DNA of 9,243 bases from the NCBI GenBank assembly GCA_030616835.1, contig JAUWWP010000083.1, forward strand, positions 1 through 9,243. The letters run 5' to 3'. Positions 4,000 through 9,243 of this stretch are shown here, piece by piece. Numbering within the stretch: the stretch's first letter is position 1; every line of letters begins with the position of its first letter. The stretch is from Deltaproteobacteria bacterium (GTDB lineage: Bacteria > Desulfobacterota > G020345765). A program made the translations under genes and the position numbers. A model generated the notes under the pieces. It was not told where the DNA came from, ran no database searches, and was given only the letters and a program-made list of their open reading frames with translations.

Positions 4000-5499
4000 T
4001 TAGGCGAACCTTTCCTTTAACTTTGCCAGGGCTTCATCAAAGCCTTCCGGCTTAAGGGACGGGTGAATATCCTCTTTTCCCTCTTTACTTTTGAGGGAGC
4101 TAACAATCATACTGCGCACAATTTCCTCGAGTCTACTAACCGATAGCTCCTCCCAACCGCTGCCGACCTTCACCAGATCGACCATATCCTCGGCCGTCAA
4201 CTCCGGAGAAATCAGGGCAAGCTGAGGGCAGATCCCCAGAACATAGGCCATCCCTTCCCGCATCATCCACCAGTGGGCCCGCTCCACCGGATCGGCGGAT
4301 ATTGAGAACTCATTGTCCGAAGCAATCACTGGTCGGGGGGGAATGGCATTAGAAAAGGCCCCGAGTGCCTGGGTCAATGAGGATTCTATCTTTAGTTCTC
4401 CAGGCCAGGGGGAGACCCCGGAGAAGTGGGGGAGATCTTCTTTTCTCAGCTCCCCTCCTTCCCGGGCCAGTCTATCCAACTCTTCAACTGCCGAAGAGAC
4501 GCTGAGTCCTTTCTTCCCGATAATTAACCCGCAGAAGGTGGGGTCCAAACTTAGTTTAAGGGCCTTTTTGAGGAGCTTTAATGAATCCTCGCCGAAGGGG
4601 GAGAGGGTAAGTAGATCCGAGAGATTGTTAAGCTGCAGGCCGGGTTCCTCCTTTTCGCTTCTCTGGCGGACTGCGGGATCCTCTTCGATCATCAGAAAGT
4701 CATTACAGGCAAAGGGGCAGTTGAAGCAGGCATTGTGGCGGTGAGAGAATTTCTCTAAAATGCCCTTCGCCTTCTCATCAGCTCCCAAGGAGTCCAGGAT
4801 CTCGAGAGAACCTCTTTTCCCCTTTATCTTTCCCTCCAGCAGGAGACCTTTAAGTCCCATTGCCTTCGGAAACACCTCATCAGGCAGCGCAAAAAACCCA
4901 AGCCCCCGGGAGGCAATCGCCTTCACCCGCTTCTCCCCCCATACCGCCCCCAGGGCAAACTTGTCCTTGCTCCCCCAATAGTTCTCGGAGACCCGGGAGG
5001 CCAAAGAACCCTTCGCCCCGGCCGGGCCGATGCAGAGAACCTGAATACTCTCATCCCCATATTCCTGGCGCAGAAAATCGGTTACTTCCCAGACATCCTT
5101 CTCCTCGATCCCGGAAGAGCTGTTAATATCAGCGATTTCATCATGAAGCCAGAGGTGCACCGGCTCCGGGGCCTTCCCCAGGAAAACCAGGAAATCGAAA
5201 CCCGAGAGCTTAGTTTCCACTGCAGTTTGCCAGGTGAGAGGGACATGGACGATCTGATGGCTGAGTGGGCTCCTGGCAGTCATTACCCCCAGACAGGAGC
5301 CAGGAGCGAAGCTGGCGGTGAGGGGGCCACAACCAATGATCAGGGGATCGAAATCCGCATTCTTTTCAAAAAGTGCGGTATTCAAAGCTGCTCCCCCCAG
5401 GTACTGTTTGACCAGTTCTTCTTCCAGAGGCTCCTCGCGGGTAGTACCCTTTTCCAGATCCACTACCAGAACCCGCCCATTGTAAAAGCTTTCAAACAT
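4000..5499 (-). CDS. Aldehyde:ferredoxin oxidoreductase-family protein, divergent
   Basis: 499 residues from ATG 5497-5499, preceded by AAAGGAG at 5510-5516. A 36-residue upstream extension in frame has no family similarity and contains the ribosome binding site, so I exclude it. The N-terminus (GRVLVVDLEKGTTREEPLEE, then VKQYLGGAALNTALF) is the AOR first domain. GAVWGEKRVKAIASRG (about 184-199) matches the 'GAVMGSKNLKAIAVRG' block. The Fe-S cysteines Cys258, Cys261, Cys265 (CFNCPFAC) and distal Cys424 (LGIC) are present. In the family, a tungstopterin plus one 4Fe-4S cluster oxidises aldehydes or related substrates and reduces ferredoxin. It is shorter than typical members (about 600), and the two pterin-binding DxxGL(C/D) motifs look degenerate (DLLTLS at 295-300; YVLGIC at 419-424). 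Substrate unknown. A ferredoxin-like gene lies upstream on the same strand; the 3' end is duplicated at 1615-1888. Confidence 0.85.
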   Translation of the reverse strand: MFESFYNGRVLVVDLEKGTTREEPLEEELVKQYLGGAALNTALFEKNADFDPLIIGCGPLTASFAPGSCLGVMTARSPLSHQIVHVPLTWQTAVETKLSGFDFLVFLGKAPEPVHLWLHDEIADINSSSGIEEKDVWEVTDFLRQEYGDESIQVLCIGPAGAKGSLASRVSENYWGSKDKFALGAVWGEKRVKAIASRGLGFFALPDEVFPKAMGLKGLLLEGKIKGKRGSLEILDSLGADEKAKGILEKFSHRHNACFNCPFACNDFLMIEEDPAVRQRSEKEEPGLQLNNLSDLLTLSPFGEDSLKLLKKALKLSLDPTFCGLIIGKKGLSVSSAVEELDRLAREGGELRKEDLPHFSGVSPWPGELKIESSLTQALGAFSNAIPPRPVIASDNEFSISADPVERAHWWMMREGMAYVLGICPQLALISPELTAEDMVDLVKVGSGWEELSVSRLEEIVRSMIVSSLKSKEGKEDIHPSLKPEGFDEALAKLKERFA

Positions 5500-5803
5500 A
5501 CTCCTTAGCTCCTTTCTCTTTTTGAGGAAACTCCAAATACTGAATAGCCGGGGCTTTTTCCCAGACGAAGTCTGAACGAAGCAAAGTACCAAATCCATCA
5601 AATCCAAATGTCAAAATCCAAATATCAAATGAATGTCAAATGACTAAATGCCAAAGGACCTTTCTTCTTTTATTTTGTCATTTGGACTTTGGATTTCATT
5701 TGAACTTTGAGCTTTGGTATTTGACATTAGATATTCTTCCGACAGGCTCAGGACAGGTACCAAAGGGGCGCCCCTAAATCTTCCCCTTATGTCCGAATCA
5801 CAG
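5500..5803. other. Repeat-filled gap between ferredoxin-like and AOR genes
   Basis: No gene is visible. 5500-5516 holds the AOR ribosome binding site. 5589-5735 is a loose inverted repeat. 5741-5760 (gacaggctcaggacaggtac) resembles fragments of the palindromic repeat family, and GGGGCGCCCC (5765-5774) is a perfect ten-base palindrome. If the two flanking genes form one operon, these repeats were inserted into it. Confidence 0.6.
5589..5735. repeat. Imperfect inverted repeat built from CAAATG/TCAAA words
   Basis: The left half (about 5589-5652) repeats aaatccaaat, gtcaaa and caaatg words. The right half (about 5675-5735: tttgtcatttggactttgga, ttcatttgaactttgag, atttgacatt) is rich in their complements. 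Pairing is imperfect, about 70% over the best stretch by eye. It looks like a decayed intergenic repeat rather than a designed hairpin; no T-run follows. Confidence 0.55.
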
Positions 5804-6145
5804 TTATTCTTTTTGAGACAAGCAACCAGTGGGGCAGGAAGTTACGCAGTAGGGTGAATCCTCCCCTTCACAGAGGTCGCAGGGAGGGCGCATTAAGATC
5901 GGCTTACCTCCTGCCTCTGCCCCACCCGTCCCTGGTGTCATCGCCTCTGTCCCTTCAGGGCGGCCCAGCAGAAGATCCTTTTGGCGCTTAAGGACGATCC
6001 CGTAATAATTCTTTTTCTCCTCCCGGGAGAGCAGCAGGCTGGCGCCGATTGCAGAAAACTCCCGGTCGTGGTGGTAGCTGCAGGCAAACTCACAGATGCG
6101 GCACCCAGTACATTTTAATGGATCGATCTGGATCTCTCTTGCCAT
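5804..6145 (-). CDS. Ferredoxin-like 2[4Fe-4S] electron-transfer subunit, likely AOR partner
   Basis: 113 residues from ATG 6143-6145. Two cysteine sets are visible: CTGCRICEFAC (Cys12, 15, 18, 22) and CDLC...CVTSCPTGC (Cys89, 92, 100, 104, plus Cys108). Eight of them fit two 4Fe-4S clusters shared across the motifs as in HycB/BamC-type ferredoxin subunits. The linker (about 23-88) is long, with a Gly/Ala/Glu-rich part (64-80) that looks like a flexible loop. No signal peptide or Tat motif, so cytoplasmic. Such subunits commonly sit next to AOR-family genes and carry electrons from the W/Fe-S subunit onward. The same-strand position upstream of AOR supports a complex, but the 304-base gap full of repeats is unusual. 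The ribosome binding site is weak (GGTAGGT). Confidence 0.85.
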   Translation of the reverse strand: MAREIQIDPLKCTGCRICEFACSYHHDREFSAIGASLLLSREEKKNYYGIVLKRQKDLLLGRPEGTEAMTPGTGGAEAGGKPILMRPPCDLCEGEDSPYCVTSCPTGCLSQKE

Positions 6146-6440
6146 ATTTTACCTACCATCTTTCCAGATTCACCTACCTAAGATGAAAGGCAGATAGGGA
6201 AGCGCCGAAGTTAAATTGGAATTATCACTAAAACTTACTGTTGTCAAGACCTCTTGAGATGGACTACGGCGAAGTAGGCTTTTGTCATTAGTATCTGGTC
6301 ATTGGAATCTGCAATCTACAATACATTTTGCTTTTTACCTTTCATCTTCCTTCAAACAAACACTTTTATCCGACGAAGTAGCTCTGCTACGAAGTAGGTC
6401 GAATCCTCGAATCCTTTTTTGTGAAATGGAGGCTTTATGA
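6146..6440. other. Gene-free stretch upstream of the ferredoxin-like gene
   Basis: It contains a possible promoter for the ferredoxin/AOR unit (6221-6247) and several decayed repeats. Among these are CTACGAAGTAG-type mini-palindromes (ctacggcgaagtagg near 6258; gacgaagtag...gctacgaagtagg, 6373-6399) and a segment at 6283-6320 (ttttgtcattagtatctggt ... atctgcaatcta). That segment resembles, in inverted orientation, the repeat at 7669-7722. No gene is supported. Confidence 0.55.
6221..6247 (-). promoter_or_regulatory. Possible promoter of the ferredoxin/AOR genes
   Basis: On the minus strand, perfect TTGACA (6242-6247) is followed after 15 bases by GATAAT (6221-6226), a five of six match to the -10 box. 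The spacing is short. It would leave a leader of about 65-70 bases before the ATG at 6145. No operator-like repeat is seen. Confidence 0.35.
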
Positions 6441-6713
6441 CTAAATCTTATCCAGGAACATTAATACACCTATGACTACAAATATTGAAGCTCCAACATA
6501 TCGTATTAATTCTGGTGTAATATATTTCCCCAATGTTGCACCAATCAATACTGAAATGGCAGTCACAATAGTATAGGCAGAAATAGAACCAAGCAATACT
6601 ATAATAGGCTTACCTGATTTTGCTGACATTCCTATTCCCACAAATTGGGTTTTATCTGCAAGCTCTGCTAAAAATATTGCTGAGAATGTTGCTATGAATA
6701 TTTTCCAATCCAT
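6441..6713 (-). CDS. Single-domain GDT1/UPF0016 (TMEM165-like) membrane protein
   Basis: 90 residues from ATG 6711-6713, after GAGGAGG (6719-6725) at five bases. A longer in-frame start at 6797 would lie in the palindromic repeat and is rejected. The family motif E-x-G/A-D-K-T is present as ELADKTQ (residues 17-23). Three hydrophobic segments are visible, about 5-16 (flanking the motif), 36-58 and 68-88. Family members are Mn2+/Ca2+ (cation/H+) transporters made of two such repeats. Bacterial versions with one repeat act as dimers or come as gene pairs, but no second copy is adjacent here. Transport of Mn2+ is a family-based guess. Its leader carries a perfect ten-base hairpin (6740-6771). 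Confidence 0.88.
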   Translation of the reverse strand: MDWKIFIATFSAIFLAELADKTQFVGIGMSAKSGKPIIVLLGSISAYTIVTAISVLIGATLGKYITPELIRYVGASIFVVIGVLMFLDKI

Positions 6714-6739
6714 ATTTTCCTCCTCTTTTAGTGGAAATT

Positions 6740-6771
6740 GGGGATTAAGTAGATTGCAGATCTTAATCCCC
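6740..6771 (-). promoter_or_regulatory. Perfect 10-base hairpin in the leader of the GDT1-like gene
   Basis: GGGGATTAAG (6740-6749) pairs exactly with CTTAATCCCC (6762-6771) around a 12-base loop, some 15 bases before the ribosome binding site on the minus strand. The loop sequence TAGATTGCAGAT reappears as its reverse complement at 6307-6318. It may control translation or may simply be another palindromic repeat. It does not match the yybP-ykoY manganese riboswitch that often precedes this family. Confidence 0.5.
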
Positions 6772-6784
6772 CTCACTCTTTCGA

Positions 6785-6806
6785 CCCCGATGCCCATCGG
6801 GGCTCC
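6785..6806. repeat. Palindromic REP-like intergenic repeat, copy 2
   Basis: CCCCGATG (6785-6792) and CATCGGGG (6795-6802) form a perfect stem with a two-base gap. All 22 bases recur in reverse complement at 1570-1591. The DNA after it (cttcggcttcgctcaggg...) also resembles the flanking parts of this repeat type. Confidence 0.75.
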
Positions 6807-6843
6807 CTTCGGCTTCGCTCAGGGCAAGCAGGACAGGCTCTGA

Positions 6844-6869
6844 CCCTCTCCCCCCAAAAGGGGAGAGGG
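6844..6869. repeat. GC-rich perfect hairpin downstream of the toxin-like gene
   Basis: CCCTCTCCCC (6844-6853) pairs exactly with GGGGAGAGGG (6860-6869) around CCAAAA. It begins six bases past the stop of the minus-strand gene at 6875-7108. It could stop transcription, but no T-run follows on either strand, so an intergenic repeat is more likely. Confidence 0.6.
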
Positions 6870-6874
6870 GTAAT

Positions 6875-7108
6875 TTAGGCAGGGGAAGACCACGTTATTA
6901 AATATTGACTTATTATCAATATTTCAAATGAAGTTCTTTTGGTAATTTCGTTAAAGTAACATTCGATAAATTCAGCACCTTCGAGAGGGACCCTCAATTT
7001 TATGAACGTTAGAGTTTGAACAATGATGATTGGTATTTTAGCTAAATCTGATTCTAATACGCTTGAGGATATTTCCTTTTCAAAGTCTTCGAGATTTAAA
7101 TAAGCCAT
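6875..7108 (-). CDS. Truncated toxin-like small protein, second gene of a degraded TA-like pair
   Basis: 77 residues from ATG 7106-7108, overlapping the end of the upstream frame by 13 bases. An acidic helix (NLEDFEKEISSSVLESDLAK) is followed by strands, and IKLRVPLEGAEFIECYFNEI leads into TKRTSFEIL. The 'FIxxYFNExTxRTSFxLI' strand pair recalls a family of small proteins, possibly toxins, that normally continue to a GxDN..GWHxHP type C-terminal part; this is from memory and weakly held. Here the similarity ends after TSFEIL, and the last residues (QYLITWSSPA) read like random sequence running into the hairpin repeat at 6844. I therefore think the 3' end was lost. It may no longer be functional. 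Confidence 0.5.
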   Translation of the reverse strand: MAYLNLEDFEKEISSSVLESDLAKIPIIIVQTLTFIKLRVPLEGAEFIECYFNEITKRTSFEILIISQYLITWSSPA

Positions 7109-7411
7109 TCTTCGATTTCTTCTATTTTTTTTAAATTAGTAATGGATGCTTCCCATTCGGCATAGTCCGATTCCACTTTATAGGAGTATTTATCAGGAAT
7201 CTGGTCAGATTTCCATGCCTTTTCAAAATCAGCGAATGTCATATTATATTTTTTCTCAAAGGATTGTCTTATATTTATTTATAGCTTTTTCCTTTTGCAA
7301 AGAAAGCAGTTGTTTTACTGCTATGTAAATAGCATTATCAAGACGGGTTTCTCCTGTGAGTTCATGAAGAATACGATATGCTCCTTTGGAAATTACTGTC
7401 TCTTGTTTCAT
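7096..7411 (-). pseudogene. Frameshifted antitoxin-like gene
   Basis: The ATG at 7409-7411 has a good ribosome binding site (AAAGGAG, 7418-7424). The first frame reads MKQETVISKGAYRILHELTG, then ETRLDNAIYIAVKQLLSLQK and stops at 7256-7258. A second frame carries on from about 7269: SFEKKYNMTFADFEKAWKSD, then KYSYKVESDYAEWEASI, to the stop at 7096-7098. Joined, they give about 105 residues that look like one protein: an antitoxin-like helix plus the 'F.KKY.M.F..F...W....IPDKYSY..E.DY.EWE' tail common in a class of small TA-associated proteins (recalled, not searched). One extra base (or two missing) near 7268-7273 explains the shift. The overlap with the downstream gene marks the pair as an operon. 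A sequencing or assembly error is the main alternative to real decay. Confidence 0.6.
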
Positions 7412-7668
7412 CTTCCTCTCCTTTCAATGCGCTCATCCACAATTCACTTATTTAATCTTTTAATCAATTTTTTGATAGTCTTGGATTTAGGGGATGTTAC
7501 TTGTTGCTTTGTTTCTAACTAAATTCCTCTTTCAAATCCGGATATTTAGATATTACCTTCTCCTCTTTCCTCCTTCTCCTCGCTTATCTTAACTTCTTCC
7601 CCCAATTTGCTTTATCTTATTCTATTCTGTCGGGTTTTTCAACACATAATTGCCAGGGGCAATGGTAA

Positions 7669-7703
7669 TAGATTATAGATTTTAGATTACAGATTGTAGA
7701 TAC
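7669..7703. repeat. Period-7 tandem repeat
   Basis: Five units of seven bases: tagatta, tagattt, tagatta, cagattg, tagatac. The following bases (cagttacaaatgacaaaatc) extend a similarity, in inverted orientation, to 6283-6320 upstream of the ferredoxin-like gene. Confidence 0.65.
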
Positions 7704-7732
7704 CAGTTACAAATGACAAAATCATTATACCT

Positions 7733-7792
7733 CAGGGAATAGCAAGGAATAGTAGGGAGTAGCAGGGAATAGCAGGGATTTGAAGGGTAATA
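7733..7792. repeat. Period-10 tandem repeat (CAGGGAATAG)
   Basis: Units at 7733 (cagggaatag), 7743 (caaggaatag), 7753 (tagggagtag), 7763 (cagggaatag), 7773 (cagggatttg) and a decayed 7783 (aagggtaata). The first four are clear, giving about one helical turn per unit. No function is evident. Confidence 0.75.
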
Positions 7793-7897
7793 GGGTCACA
7801 TCTTCATATGTCATTATTCTGTCAAGAGTGCGGGCCTGAACTTGGTTCTTCCTGATATTAGTTATGGAACTAATGGAACAACGTACCCTTTTAGACT

Positions 7898-8971
7898 TTA
7901 CCCGACCTCCAGGCCGGTAAGCCCCGACCCTTCTTTAAAGACCTCCCAGTTGGTCTTTTCATACCATTCGATCGTTTCTTTTAGGCTCGCAAGAATATCA
8001 GGATAAAGAAGCTTATATCCGGCCTTTCGCAGCTTTTCATTATCGATCGCACGACCGCAGGCGATATAATCAATGCTATCAGCCTCGAAGAGGGGCTTAG
8101 TTCCGGTAATTCTGGCCCAGGTCTCTGCCAAGCGGGCAGCTATCTTTACCCCAGTAGCAGGTATCCGGAAATTGAAGAAGCCTAACAGCCCCTTTTTGCC
8201 AAGAAGCCTACTGGCAGTATTAAGTAGATCCCTTGATCGGGCAGGTGAGTCATCACAGATATTAAAGGCAATATCTGCGGGGGCGGTAGCATTCAGGTCG
8301 TAGCTTTCTTCCCTTTCCGAAAGATAAAGGGCAGCATTCACCACATCTTTAACATGAGCATGGGATGAGAGCGGATCGGCAAAGCCGGGAGTGGCAAAAA
8401 GCAGGCCCCTTTTCATTAAAAACAGGGCTGAGGCATCACCATACCTGCTTCCCGGTCCATAGATCGCCCCGGGGCGGAGACTTATTACCCTTAGGCCATT
8501 GTGACCATTATGCATAAAGGCCACGCATTCGGCCTCCCATTTACTTCGAGCATAATTGTCGGTCGGAAGCGGGGAATCGGTTTCTTTTACTAATTTATTG
8601 CCGTATTTCTTACCGTAGATCCCCCCACTGCTCCAGTTGATAAATTCCTCCACTCCGTTATCCTTTGCCACTCGACATAGATTATCCGTTCCCTCCACAT
8701 TTGTCCGGGCTAAATCCTTTTCCCCGGCAAAAAAGTCGAAGACCGCTCCAATATGGTATATCCTCTTATTATCCTTAACCACCCTCTCCAGGCTCTTTTT
8801 ATCCCTGAGATCGGACTGCAAGAATTCTACCTCCCGATATTTACTATTTTTTAAATACTCCGGCATCCTCAGATCGGTGGCAGTAACTTTGTAACCTTTC
8901 TCCACAGCTAAATCAACCATATAAGGGCCGACAAAACCTCCACAGCCGGTAATCAGCACCCTCTTACTCAA
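7898..8971 (-). CDS. NAD-dependent epimerase/dehydratase, extended SDR family
   Basis: 357 residues, starting with TTG at 8969-8971, five bases after AAGGAGG (8977-8983), which makes this start convincing. The nucleotide-binding Rossmann fold opens at the N-terminus with TGCGGFVG (Gly9, Gly12, Gly15), and Asp33 (ATDLR) at the end of strand 2 favours NAD(H). The catalytic set is Ser114/115 (NWSSGGIYG), Tyr140 and Lys144 (NYARSKWEAE). LRPGAIYGPG (165-174) and the SHAHVKDVVNAALYL segment (203-217) are standard for the extended SDR group, including 3-beta-hydroxysteroid dehydrogenase-like and nucleotide-sugar epimerase branches. Which substrate is used cannot be read from this sequence. The gene stands alone, with no same-strand neighbour within 480 bases downstream. 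It is intact and of normal length. Confidence 0.9.
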   Translation of the reverse strand: MSKRVLITGCGGFVGPYMVDLAVEKGYKVTATDLRMPEYLKNSKYREVEFLQSDLRDKKSLERVVKDNKRIYHIGAVFDFFAGEKDLARTNVEGTDNLCRVAKDNGVEEFINWSSGGIYGKKYGNKLVKETDSPLPTDNYARSKWEAECVAFMHNGHNGLRVISLRPGAIYGPGSRYGDASALFLMKRGLLFATPGFADPLSSHAHVKDVVNAALYLSEREESYDLNATAPADIAFNICDDSPARSRDLLNTASRLLGKKGLLGFFNFRIPATGVKIAARLAETWARITGTKPLFEADSIDYIACGRAIDNEKLRKAGYKLLYPDILASLKETIEWYEKTNWEVFKEGSGLTGLEVG

Positions 8972-9243
8972 TGCTTCCTCCTTATCAAACTATTTCATTT
9001 TCACTAAAAATAAAAAAATAACTCAATCGGAGCAAGTTACTGGTAGCAGTACTACCTAAATTTACATTAAACGGTTGTTATCTAATTTCAGTGGTTATTA
9101 AGTTTAATTCAAATATTTTCGAATAGATAGCATAACTCTAAAGCGGCTTAAGCCCCCTAAATACCATTTAACCCCCCGATTTTTTGCCTGCAATGAAAAA
9201 CTTGACGATTCAGTTGATTTGTTATTGACTCATTTGAATGCCA
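8972..9243. other. Upstream region of the epimerase gene, no gene seen
   Basis: It holds the AAGGAGG of the epimerase (8977-8983) and an A/T-rich leader. A small inverted repeat, GGTAG-cagta-CTACC, lies near 9041-9055. On the plus strand TTGACG (about 9202) and other TTGAC words occur near the window end, but none has a good -10 at correct spacing. The last bases (catttgaatgcca) resemble the CAAATG-type repeats. Confidence 0.45.

Larger units (their letters stand above)
7412..7897. other. Gene-free stretch with short tandem repeats
   Basis: About 480 bases without a supported gene. After the ribosome binding site at 7418-7424 comes pyrimidine-rich DNA (7540-7620: cttctcctctttcctccttc and similar) and then the tandem repeats at 7669-7703 and 7733-7792. 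Minus-strand frames here are short and lack starts with ribosome binding sites. No convincing promoter for the TA-like pair was found. Confidence 0.55.

Noticed and set aside
4313..5508. Several plus-strand frames of 73 to 143 codons opposite the AOR gene
   Set aside because: Low-complexity Pro/Ser/Arg-rich products typical of antisense frames across a GC-richer coding region.
5500..5607. 36-codon upstream extension of the AOR gene
   Set aside because: The family N-terminus begins at the ATG at 5499, and the extension contains that start's ribosome binding site.
6373..6415. tRNA-like GGTCGAATCC segment
   Set aside because: It resembles a T-arm word, but no acceptor, D or anticodon stems can be paired around it; it belongs to the ACGAAGTAG repeats.
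6714..6797. Longer start of the GDT1-like gene at 6797
   Set aside because: It would translate the palindromic repeat and leader hairpin; GAGGAGG directly precedes the ATG at 6713.
6844..6869. Rho-independent terminator
   Set aside because: The stem is strong, but neither strand has a following T-run; it is annotated as a hairpin repeat instead.
6714..6874. yybP-ykoY manganese riboswitch in front of the GDT1-like gene
   Set aside because: The conserved core of that riboswitch is not recognisable; only a simple hairpin and palindromic repeats are seen.
7733..7792. CRISPR array
   Set aside because: Units are 10 bases with no unique spacers, so it is a simple tandem repeat; no cas genes are present.

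Overview
The window reads as bacterial DNA, probably from an anaerobe. Genes carry strong AGGAGG-type ribosome binding sites, two starts are GTG or TTG, and two promoters fit the sigma-70 pattern with 17-base spacing. A divergent aldehyde:ferredoxin oxidoreductase-family (AOR) gene with a ferredoxin-like partner points to anaerobic redox chemistry. Nothing here fixes the taxon. The many short palindromes, relic mobile elements and broken genes resemble repeat-rich genomes of uncultured subsurface or sediment bacteria; that is an impression, not a measurement.

Layout. 1-413 (+) is the C-terminal part of MazG. 414-828 is decayed DNA holding a truncated GIY-YIG-like gene start on the minus strand. 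829-1424 (-) is a two-gene operon: a DUF5678-like small protein and a retropepsin-like aspartic protease. 1564-1610 is a palindromic repeat. 1615-1888 is a detached copy of the 3' end of the AOR gene.

The central accessory block runs from about 1889 to 3999. It has two direct copies of a roughly 230-base element with imperfect 23-base terminal inverted repeats (1893-2118 and 2902-3133). Each carries the relic C-terminal tail of what looks like a REP-associated (RAYT, Y1/IS200-like) transposase. Between them lies an intact minus-strand vapBC-type toxin-antitoxin operon (2204-2823). Next comes a plus-strand Phd/PIN toxin-antitoxin operon (3253-3965), with a near-consensus promoter and a perfect 12-base inverted repeat over its -10 box. 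The block is bounded on the other side by the intact AOR gene (4000-5499, -), whose 3' end is about 90% identical by eye to 1615-1888.

Upstream of AOR, across a repeat-filled gap, is its likely partner, an 8-Fe ferredoxin-like protein (5804-6145, -). Then come a single-domain GDT1/UPF0016 membrane protein (6441-6713, -), a cluster of hairpins, and a degraded two-gene toxin-antitoxin-like locus (6875-7411, -) whose upstream gene is frameshifted and downstream gene is truncated. 7412-7897 is gene-free with period-7 and period-10 tandem repeats. 7898-8971 (-) is an NAD-dependent epimerase/dehydratase of the extended SDR family. The last 270 bases hold no recognisable gene.

The most interesting structure is the nested arrangement at 1613-4273: a toxin-antitoxin operon bracketed by two transposase-derived miniature elements, beside a second toxin-antitoxin operon, all between an intact gene and a displaced copy of that gene's 3' end. 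It resembles an integrated island that has lost its recombinase, or a composite unit built from non-autonomous elements.
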